Positions 56,626 to 64,000 of a DNA stretch of 64,000 nucleotides are shown here, in pieces. The translations under genes and the position numbers were made by a program. Positions within the stretch are counted from its first letter, which is position 1; every line of letters begins with the position of its first letter. The notes under the pieces are model-generated. The model saw nothing but the letters and a program-made list of their open reading frames with translations. It searched no databases and had not been told where the DNA came from. Source of the stretch: Tranzscheliella williamsii (lineage: Eukaryota > Basidiomycota > Ustilaginomycetes > Ustilaginales > Ustilaginaceae); the NCBI GenBank assembly GCA_023212725.1, contig JALBYF010000002.1, positions 1-64,000 on the forward strand, read 5' to 3'.

Positions 56626-57947
56626 ATGTCCAAACTTACGCTACAGTCTACGTACAAGCTCAAGGGCACGGGCGCCGCGCTGCCTGTGCTTGGCTTTGGT
56701 GTCTACAAGAGCCCGACCGATGTGACCATCAAGTCGGTCACCACAGCACTCAAGACAGGCTACCGCCACATCGACGGCGCCCAGTACTACGGCAACGAGC
56801 GCGAGTGAGTCCCCCGCTTCCGACTGCAGAGCCAGCCGGGACACCGACGGTGGTCCCTTGATTTAGCGTCGCACATGCTGACAGGGGCGCGGTCACCTTC
56901 TCCACCGGCGCAAATGTGTAGGGTTGGTGAGGCGGTCCGACAGTGGTGCAAGGAGACAGGCAACAAGCGGGCGGACGTTTTCGTCACCACCAAGATCATC
57001 AGCCCCGCAGAGAGCGAGGAGGAAACGCTCGCTTCCCTGCGCGCCAGCGTGGACAAGGTCGATCTGGACGGTAAGCATCTTGCGCCTGCACTCGTGGCTG
57101 CTTGCCTGCTCGGATTCCGCGCGCACTGCCCGCGATGCTGACCACCGTGTACGCTCCCTGTCTTGCTACCACAGGCTATGTGGATTGCTTCCTGATCCAC
57201 ACTCCGACCTCAGGACCGGAGGGCAGGGCCCATCTCTGGAAGGCGCTCAAGAAGCTCCAGTCCGAGGGCAAAGTCAAGACGCCCGGCGTTAGCAACTTGT
57301 ACGTCTTCCATCCGTCCCGACCCTACTCTGGCTGCACCGGTTCTCTGACAATGTATGCCGCTCCTTCGTCGTGGACAGCGGGGTAAAGCACCTGGAGGAG
57401 CTGGTAGCGGCGGGCGATGTGCCGGCGATCAACCAGATCGAACTGCACCCCTGGTGCCAGCAGCGCGCCATCGTTGACTACTGCCAGAAGCACGGCATCG
57501 TCCTGCAGGCCTATTGCGTACGTATGGCATCCAGCCCGCCTATTGTCCAGCAAACGCCCCGCCCATACTCATAGCTTTGTTCTGACCGTCTGGATCGGCA
57601 GCCGATCGTACGGGGTAAATACGCCGATGACGAAGATCTGCTCGTGATTGCCAACAAGCACAGCGTCTCCTGGGCACAGGTGCTCCTCCGCTGGAGCTTG
57701 CAGAAAGGGTACGTTTTCCCCTCACCTTCCGTCTTTGTACCGGGCCGCATCGGCGACGCTGACATGATGCTTGTATGTGGTTGCCATCAGATACGTGCCG
57801 CTGCCCAAGTCGGACACAGCGTCTCGAATTGCATCCAACGCCGATGTGTTCGGCTTCGAGCTGGACGCGGACGATATCGCCAAGCTCGACGCCAAGGATC
57901 TGGGCGGCAAAGGCGCCGTGGCTCCGAACAACGTCGAGTGTCCCTGA
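56626..57947 (+). CDS. Aldo/keto reductase, six exons
   Basis: Exons are 56626-56804, 56922-57070, 57175-57298, 57379-57517, 57602-57708 and 57791-57947. All five introns are 80-117 bp with GT..AG ends, and the spliced frame gives 284 residues. The catalytic tetrad is intact: Asp50, Tyr55, Lys84 and His118. HIDGAQYYGNE and LLRWSLQKGYVPLPKS are AKR hallmarks. The size and sequence fit the prokaryote/fungal group that includes 2,5-diketogluconate reductase and GCY1-like NADPH reductases. It is cytosolic, and its carbonyl substrate is not assigned. It is the most intron-rich gene in the window. Confidence 0.92.
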
Positions 57948-59154
57948 GCCGGGCCCCATCACTAGTCAGCTGAGTTTTCCATTGTCAACTGCACCACAGC
58001 CACTGCCAGTGTACTCGTTGCCTGTGAGTGTCGCTGTGATCTTTTCTCGCACGGCTGGGCGCGCAACGATTTGTCAGATCGGGGCAAGCATAACTGAGTC
58101 TGGGTTGGCCTTGTCGCTCGGTGTTCCACTTTCCGTTCTCGCTTTTTCAGTGCTGCAGGATGCGGACAAGTCATGAGTCGCGCGTATGGGCGCAGCTGTG
58201 CTGCACTACGTCGCAGCCCCTGTAGGTCTCTGATTGCCGATCTTGGGTCGCTTGGGCTACGCCGGGGCTCCGACCGGCTCACGCGTTGTCACCGCGCAAC
58301 CACAAATGTGGTTCGCAGCGGATGGCGGCGCAGATGGAGATAAACACTCTCGCTCAAGCCGTGACTGGCTACCCAATTAGGGTGTTTTTCTTTCTTTTTT
58401 CCAATGGCATCTGCCTGCCACGGCTAGCCAGCAAGCTAAGAAACGCGTTATGCGATCCGCAGCTGCAGGCCGAAGCCAGCACCACACGTCCGACGTCGAG
58501 GGAATAACAATTCCAAATACATTCTTGAGGCGAATTTCCAGCAGTGCGTGTCTTTTTCCGTATACTATGGTGATTCTTTCCTTGCAGAGAGGAGGGAAGG
58601 CCACACTCCGGCGACTCGACGCAGCGACGCAGGATCGGCGGTCGATGGGTGATGTAGGGCGTGCAGAAGGTCGACCGGCCAATGGCGTTAGCATTGCCAG
58701 GTTGGCAAGCTGTAATGACGACTGGAAAACTTTCAGGGTCCAAGATCGGCGTGCACCGCTTTGTGCCGACGCTGAACCGCAGCGTGCAGCTCCAGTCAGC
58801 GGCTGCAGCTGTGTTCCATACAGAGTCCTGCCGCGCAGCCGGCATGCCTTATCATCGCCTTCCATCTTCCTCGCTTGGCAACAAGAAGGTCTTCTCGCCC
58901 ACAGCGTCGTTCTATGCAAAGCTCCGGAAGTGCATGTCCCTAACCAATACTGTGCGCGTGCCTGTGTGTTCTGTGTCGCTGCAAAGCTCGTCAGAGCTGC
59001 TACGGCTCCTCTAACCCATTCTTTGTCGATCTCTGGTGCAATGACCACGTCTTTGGGCGAAACACACATATTTGCTCCCCATCGTCGCTTTCCTCCCCTC
59101 CATCACAGAAGCTTAAAGTCTTGACCGAAAGCCTCTTGATCTTGACTATCGAAG
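57948..59154. other. Intergenic region upstream of the secreted hydrolase
   Basis: 1.2 kb. Overlapping frames on both strands (58377-59124) have no domain or signal-peptide character and look like chance frames. No repeat or RNA gene was recognised. Confidence 0.4.
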
Positions 59155-60648
59155 ATGAGAGCGTTTGGCACTCCGTTCATCAGCGCGGCTTGCACTCTGC
59201 TTGCTGCTGCAGCAGCATCCACTTCAGTCGCGGCATCCTACGAGGGGAACCATCAGCCATATAGACCAGCGCACCTAGTAAAGCGGCAAGCGGCCGCGGC
59301 CGCGGAAGAAGCTCCCGTGAACGCCACGGCGCAGCAAGACATCTACCAACAGGCCTTCACCGACCCGGTTGGCGCAGCGCAGGCGGCAAACGCACAGCCC
59401 TTCATTGCCAACCAGTACGCCACCGGCAACTTGCAGAGGTACAACCTCGCTGGGGACGCCGCGCAGCTGCCTTGGAATGCCAATGTGCCGTTCATCCCGG
59501 AGGCCGCTGTCAACGGAAGTGTCGACGGGGGATGGCAAAGCTTGCCCGACATCGAAGGCATGTCCCTCAACCGCACCACCCAGATCGACAGCAGTGGTGC
59601 CGTCCTTCCATACTATGCCACCGCCGGCTACGACGCCTCCAAAGTGAAGAGGACGGTGATGATCATGCCAGGCAAGCCCCGTGACTGCTGGAAGTACACC
59701 TCGCTCGTGCAAAACGCGTTGCGTGTCCACCTGACCAACAACGCTTCGGCCGGCGTGACGGCGGACGAGGTGATGATCTGGGGACCGTGCTGGATGAATT
59801 CCGACGACCAGACGGCCGGTGCCCTGCGGGAGAACGAGATCTACTGGCACGGAAGCCAGTGGCAGTCGGGCAAGGCATCCCGCGGCCCTGGCGACCTGTC
59901 GCTCTCCTCCTACGAGGTGATCGACTCGCTTCTCGACGTGCTCTTCGACTCAACCCAGTTCCCCGCCATGGAAACGGTCGTACTGGCAGGCCACAGCATG
60001 GGCGCTCAGATGGTCCAGCGATACTCGGTCGTCAAGAAGCCGGCCGCGTACGACGACAAGCTTTCGTTTTGGATTGGTAATCCAGGCTCCTATGTCTGGT
60101 TGGACACGGCCCTGCCCAACACCAACACTTCTTGCCCTGATCCTGACTCGTGGGCATATGGTCTCGGCGGATCGGGGCTACCGAAATACGCGCGAGACCG
60201 CGTCCGGGACGACAAAGACTCGCTCTTGCAGGACTTCTTCAACAGGAACGTACACTATAACTACGGGTTGCTTGACAATGGGCGCGGCGATTCGTCCTGC
60301 CAAGCGGCACTGCAAGGAGCCAACCATTTGGAGCGCGGATGCAAATTCGTCGAGGCGGTCAATGCGGCCAACAGCGGCTGGCCCAGCACGCATACTGCCA
60401 ACTTCATGCCGGGTGTGTCGCACGTAGACTATGCGATGCTGTCCTACAACATCTCGCTGTACAGGCTTTTCGACGAGCCAACCGTGTCCACCAACGCAGG
60501 CGACAAGCGAGGCGTCAAGACCGGCAGTGCGAGCGGTGGAAAGTCGCAGCAGTCGTCCGATGGAGCGAGTCACGCTCCTCTAGCGCGCAGTTTGGTGATC
60601 TTGGCAGTGGCTGCACTCCTTCCATCCGCTGCTGTCGCCTTGTTGTAA
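59155..60648 (+). CDS. Secreted alpha/beta hydrolase, probably GPI-anchored
   Basis: The 497-residue protein has a signal peptide (ISAACTLLAAAAASTSVAAS) and a Lys-Arg near 43-44 (HLVKRQAAAA) that could be a propeptide cut. A serine-hydrolase fold follows, with nucleophile elbow GHSMG (Ser281) and a late His in GVSHVDYAML as the likely base. The C-terminus has a Ser/Gly-rich stretch and then a hydrophobic tail (SLVILAVAALLPSAAVALL), as in GPI-anchored proteins. It may be an esterase or lipase at the cell wall. The substrate is unknown. Confidence 0.87.
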   Translation: MRAFGTPFISAACTLLAAAAASTSVAASYEGNHQPYRPAHLVKRQAAAAAEEAPVNATAQQDIYQQAFTDPVGAAQAANAQPFIANQYATGNLQRYNLAGDAAQLPWNANVPFIPEAAVNGSVDGGWQSLPDIEGMSLNRTTQIDSSGAVLPYYATAGYDASKVKRTVMIMPGKPRDCWKYTSLVQNALRVHLTNNASAGVTADEVMIWGPCWMNSDDQTAGALRENEIYWHGSQWQSGKASRGPGDLSLSSYEVIDSLLDVLFDSTQFPAMETVVLAGHSMGAQMVQRYSVVKKPAAYDDKLSFWIGNPGSYVWLDTALPNTNTSCPDPDSWAYGLGGSGLPKYARDRVRDDKDSLLQDFFNRNVHYNYGLLDNGRGDSSCQAALQGANHLERGCKFVEAVNAANSGWPSTHTANFMPGVSHVDYAMLSYNISLYRLFDEPTVSTNAGDKRGVKTGSASGGKSQQSSDGASHAPLARSLVILAVAALLPSAAVALL

Positions 60649-61127
60649 GGGCAGGCCCTTCCTTCTTTGCAAATGCACCGTAAGCCGTTCCGGTCTTGTC
60701 CACTGCTGTTTCCTTATGTAGGATCGGATCGCATCGCAATCTAGAGGTATACTTCCGCACGAGAACGGATTCGCAAGTGGCTGCTGGCCGGCCAACAAGG
60801 CCGGTGTGACGCGAGGCCGTTCTGTGACGTGACATAGCGCATTCCACCGGCATTGTCTGTGTCGCGCGGGTAAATTTGCAAGTTAGGAGCGGCAGACGGG
60901 CCAGAGAATCTCCGGGTACTCGGCAACCCAAGTGCAACCCCGCAATTGCAAAAGTGAGAAGTAGCTTGGGTTAGATTGCGACGAGTGCGTAGCCGTCTGA
61001 GCACAGTGGCGCATTTAGTAGGCAAGCTCTCCGCTTCTCAGATGCTGTCTGTCCGTTCTGCCTCTGTACCAGCACCTTCCTTTCGTCGTTCGCAACGTTC
61101 TCAGCGAGGTTCATCTGTCTGCCCGGC
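60649..61127. other. Intergenic region upstream of HOT
   Basis: 479 bp with no supported feature. Confidence 0.35.
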
Positions 61128-62684
61128 ATGCCGAAACCAGGCCCTGCTACACGATCTTCGATCATGAATTTGATGCGGCTATCGCACTCGGCGGGATGTC
61201 CGTGCCACGGCTGCTCGACGGTCAGGGACTCGGGCGTGTCGCTTGCCCGGGCGGGCCTCAACATGATCGCCAAACACAACGCGCAGCCTGGTGCTAACGC
61301 GCGAGGCTACGCTACGCCCGTCGATCTGAGCGCGCAGAAGGAATACGCTTTTGAGCTGGCGGCGAGCAACATCCGCTTTGGCGAGGGCGTCACACAAGAG
61401 GTCGGCATGGACTTTGCCAACATGAAGGCGAGGAAGGTGGGCGTCTTCACGGACTCGACGGTTCGAGGCCTCACCCCGATGACGCAGACGATCCAGGGGT
61501 TGGAGAAGGCTGGAATCAAATTCGAGATCTACGACCAGTGCCGTGTCGAGCCGAACGAAGAGTCGTGGAAGTCGGCCATCCAGTACGCGCGCGACCAAGA
61601 CTTTAGCCACTTTCTAGCGGTCGGAGGCGGGTCGGTGATGGACACGTGCAAGGTGGCGAACCTGTTCAGCTGCTATCCGGACGCTGACCTGCTCGAGTTC
61701 GTCAACGCGCCCATTGGCCGGGGCACCCCCATCGACAAGGTGCTGCGGCCGCTTTTGGCGATTCCCACCACCGCAGGGACGGGGTCGGAAACGACAGGAA
61801 CCGCCATCTTTGACCACACCGCTACCGAGTCCAAGACGGGAATTGCCAGCCGTGCGCTTCGGCCGCTGCTCGGCATCGTCGACCCGCTGAATACCGAGAC
61901 GTGCCCGACGGCGGTGCACATCAGCGCTGGCCTGGATGTGCTCTTCCACGCGCTCGAGTCGTATACCGCCATCCCGTACACGGAGAGGACGCCGCGCCCA
62001 GCCAATCCGCTGCAGCGCCCTGCATACCAGGGCAGAAACCCGATTTCGGACGTTTTCTCGCTCTGGGCGCTCAAGCAGACGGTCAAGTATCTTCCGCGAG
62101 TGGCGCGCGACCGCACTGATTCTGAGGCACGCGGACAGATGCTTCTAGCAGCTACGTTTGCCGGCATCGGGTTCGGCAACGCAGGCGTTCACCTTTGTCA
62201 CGGCATGTCGTACCCGATTTCAGGACTGAACAAAAAGCTGGCCCACTACAAGCATCCTGGATACGAGGTAGACCACCCGATCGTGCCCCACGGCGTCTCA
62301 GTAGCGCTGACGGGACCGGCAGTGTTTGAGTTCACTGCGCCGTCGGCGCCCGACCGTCACCGAGAAGTGGCGGCGATTTTCCAGGGCTACCAAACGGCGA
62401 GCGAGAGCACGGACATTGCAAGGCTGCCGGACGCAGAGGTGGGCCAGCTTGTCTATGACCGTATCGCCGAGTTCCTGGCTGAGCTGGGCGTGCCCCGAGG
62501 CCTGACCCAGCTGGGCTACACGGGCGCACATATCGACGCGCTCGTCAAGGGCACCATTCCCCAGCGACGCGTGCTCGACCTGGCGCCCGGCATCGGCGCC
62601 GTGATGGGCGCCGACGGCCACGAGCATCTGAGCAAGATCTTGGAGAAGAGCTGTAAGTGGCGCGCCGAAGCAGCCAACGACTAG
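61128..62684 (+). CDS. Mitochondrial hydroxyacid-oxoacid transhydrogenase (iron-type ADH, ADHFE1 family)
   Basis: The 518-residue protein belongs to the iron-containing alcohol dehydrogenases. GGGSVMDTCK binds the nucleotide. Metal-ligand regions are HISAGLDVLFHALESYTA, HLCHGMSYP and VPHGVSVALT. Length and the N-terminal MNLMRLSHSAGCPCHGCS match hydroxyacid-oxoacid transhydrogenase. That enzyme couples 4-hydroxybutyrate oxidation to 2-oxoglutarate reduction, forming D-2-hydroxyglutarate in the matrix. The N-terminus is basic and fits a mitochondrial presequence. The start may be 61128 or the ATG at 61164, where the conserved N-terminus begins. Confidence 0.9.
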   Translation: MPKPGPATRSSIMNLMRLSHSAGCPCHGCSTVRDSGVSLARAGLNMIAKHNAQPGANARGYATPVDLSAQKEYAFELAASNIRFGEGVTQEVGMDFANMKARKVGVFTDSTVRGLTPMTQTIQGLEKAGIKFEIYDQCRVEPNEESWKSAIQYARDQDFSHFLAVGGGSVMDTCKVANLFSCYPDADLLEFVNAPIGRGTPIDKVLRPLLAIPTTAGTGSETTGTAIFDHTATESKTGIASRALRPLLGIVDPLNTETCPTAVHISAGLDVLFHALESYTAIPYTERTPRPANPLQRPAYQGRNPISDVFSLWALKQTVKYLPRVARDRTDSEARGQMLLAATFAGIGFGNAGVHLCHGMSYPISGLNKKLAHYKHPGYEVDHPIVPHGVSVALTGPAVFEFTAPSAPDRHREVAAIFQGYQTASESTDIARLPDAEVGQLVYDRIAEFLAELGVPRGLTQLGYTGAHIDALVKGTIPQRRVLDLAPGIGAVMGADGHEHLSKILEKSCKWRAEAAND

Positions 62685-63568
62685 CAATGGTGGCCATACT
62701 GACAGCGACCGTACTTTTCCTTTCCATTTCTGCCGACGGCCACAGTGTCTTACTGATCCGCGCGAGTCACCGACTCAGCTTTTTTGTTGGTGATCACGTC
62801 TATCATCCCACAAGGCAGAACGAGGAATTGGTCTCTGGCTAGGAAAATCTCACCAAATGCGTCATAAACACTGCTGAGCTCCTGCTTCCCCGTCACCCAG
62901 CTATAAGATGCTGCACCGTTGTCACTGCTCACGATCGAAACTTGAATGAGACGCGGCAGTGCCGAGGCAACGAATAAGCTCCATGAGATCACAGAGCGAC
63001 TACCCGATGTGATGGCGGGAGCGATGGCTCTCCTTTCCGCTAAATTGTGATATGTGGTGGAGGGATTGCAGCAGGACCGACGAGCAAGCGCGTGAAGGCA
63101 GCGCAAGAGCAGCCGTTGTCACCTAGTAAGCTTTACGTACTGAACCGTCACAGTTCACTGTGAATCTCACGGTGACAACTTCGAGGCGGTTCCGACAGTG
63201 GCGATGTCGGATCAGCCGAAAATAGAACGGAACCGAGAAGGTGAAGATTAGGCTAAATTCGAACGTGCAGGAAATGGGAGAATGAATATCGATCTATTTC
63301 GCGGTTAGCATTTATTCATCTAGCTACTTGTGACTGTACCCTCTGCTGCTGTGACGGCACCGGCTGGGACGAAACGTTCGCCGCGAGTAGTGTGGTTATG
63401 TATGTTGCTGGGCGATGCGAAATGGAAAGTAGAGCGTGAGAGATAGGCTAGCCGGGGGTGGCTGAGTACATAAACCTTGCGCTAGCTTGGCGGGCATCGA
63501 GCCGGATCCCCCGCATAACACAGGCGCAAGCGCAAGCATTCTTTTGCATCCACCATCTGCCGCACGCC
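62685..63568. other. Intergenic region before the MAPEG gene
   Basis: 884 bp with no supported gene. A minus-strand frame (62750-63106) begins at TTG and was not accepted. Confidence 0.35.
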
Positions 63569-64000
63569 ATGACGGGACTGACTCGAAACGTGTCGCTGAC
63601 GTCGAACCTGAGCTGGGCGGCGCTGCCCGCAGCGCTGACGCTGGCGGCGTGGCCGCACTGGTACACGATCTACCTCGCCGAGAGCAACAAGGTGCAGGGC
63701 GGCTGGTCGAACGTCAACCCGCGCTCCTGGGTCACCCAGCTCAACGCCAAGGCCGCCGCCGGCAAGCACCTCTCGCCGCTCGAACAGACCATCCTCCGCG
63801 GCCAGAGCTGCCAGGCCAACGCGTTCGAAAACGTCCCTCTCTTCGCCCTCACCCTCCTCTTCGCCAACGTTGCCGGCCTGGACAAATCCGAAATCAACCG
63901 CTTCGTCATCACCTACCTCGTCACCCGATTCCTCTTCACCCTCTTCTACCTCAAAACCCAGTCCAAAGCCAAGAGCTATGCGCGAACCGCCGCTTTCAAC
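63569..64000 (+). CDS. MAPEG-family membrane protein, 3' end outside window
   Basis: From ATG 63569 the frame is open for 144 codons to the window end. Hydrophobic segments near the start (WAALPAALTLAAWPHWYTIY) and after the conserved-looking ENVPLFALTLLFANVAGL resemble the MAPEG family of small four-helix membrane proteins. That family includes microsomal glutathione transferase and leukotriene C4 synthase. Fungal members are often unassigned MAPEG proteins of the ER. The missing C-terminus should hold the last helix. Confidence 0.75.
   Translation, partial: MTGLTRNVSLTSNLSWAALPAALTLAAWPHWYTIYLAESNKVQGGWSNVNPRSWVTQLNAKAAAGKHLSPLEQTILRGQSCQANAFENVPLFALTLLFANVAGLDKSEINRFVITYLVTRFLFTLFYLKTQSKAKSYARTAAFN

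Noticed and set aside
58377..59124. Overlapping long frames on both strands upstream of the hydrolase
   Set aside because: Neither strand shows a domain, signal peptide or convincing start. Mutual overlap suggests chance GC-rich frames.
62750..63106. 118-codon minus-strand frame with a protein-like C-terminal half
   Set aside because: It begins at TTG and has no ATG until near its end. No splice-linked upstream exon was found. It could be a relic but cannot be supported.

Overview
The window looks like nuclear DNA from a smut-type basidiomycete (Ustilaginomycotina). It is GC-rich, most genes are single long exons, and the few introns are about 80-120 bp with GT..AG ends. Fungus-specific families are present: a TOK-type potassium channel, an LCCL membrane protein, an Atos/DUF4210 protein, C2H2 plus fungal transcription-factor architecture, and several secreted proteins without recognisable domains. 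The organism is inferred from protein character and gene architecture, not from a database match. Starts were re-placed at ATG codons, because several open frames extend upstream only through non-ATG codons.

Layout. 0-9 kb: the edge of an unknown gene, a mitochondrial-looking ABC ATPase, a class II aldolase with two introns, the actin regulator AIP1, a possible spliced secreted-protein gene, and two small organelle/membrane proteins. 9-23 kb: a secreted flavin oxidase, an Asp/Glu/hydantoin racemase, a 1574-codon frame carrying a DUF1308-like half and an LCCL membrane half, a zinc alcohol dehydrogenase, an MFS monocarboxylate-type transporter and a GNAT acetyltransferase. 23-36 kb: a TOPORS-like RING protein, a pirin with an N-terminal membrane anchor, a C2H2 transcription factor, an SDR, a methyltransferase and an Atos-family protein. 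36-44 kb: a 327-bp inverted-repeat element, a disordered orphan protein, a repeat-bearing intergenic stretch and a SulP sulfate permease. 44.8-47.9 kb: three consecutive secreted-protein genes on the same strand, the first two clearly paralogous. 48.6-64 kb: a two-pore outward-rectifier K+ channel, mitochondrial adenylate kinase, a KduD-like SDR, two more secreted proteins, a six-exon aldo/keto reductase, a GPI-type secreted hydrolase, mitochondrial hydroxyacid-oxoacid transhydrogenase, and a MAPEG protein cut by the window end.

Most of the window is ordinary housekeeping and accessory metabolism with no operon-like logic. The parts least explained by known families are the secreted-protein run at 44.8-47.9 kb (candidate plant-interaction effectors, with orphan TATA boxes suggesting gene turnover), the DUF1308/LCCL composite frame, the membrane-anchored pirin, and the short inverted or tandem repeats in the long gaps at 36-41 kb. 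No tRNA, rRNA, CRISPR or intact transposon was recognised.
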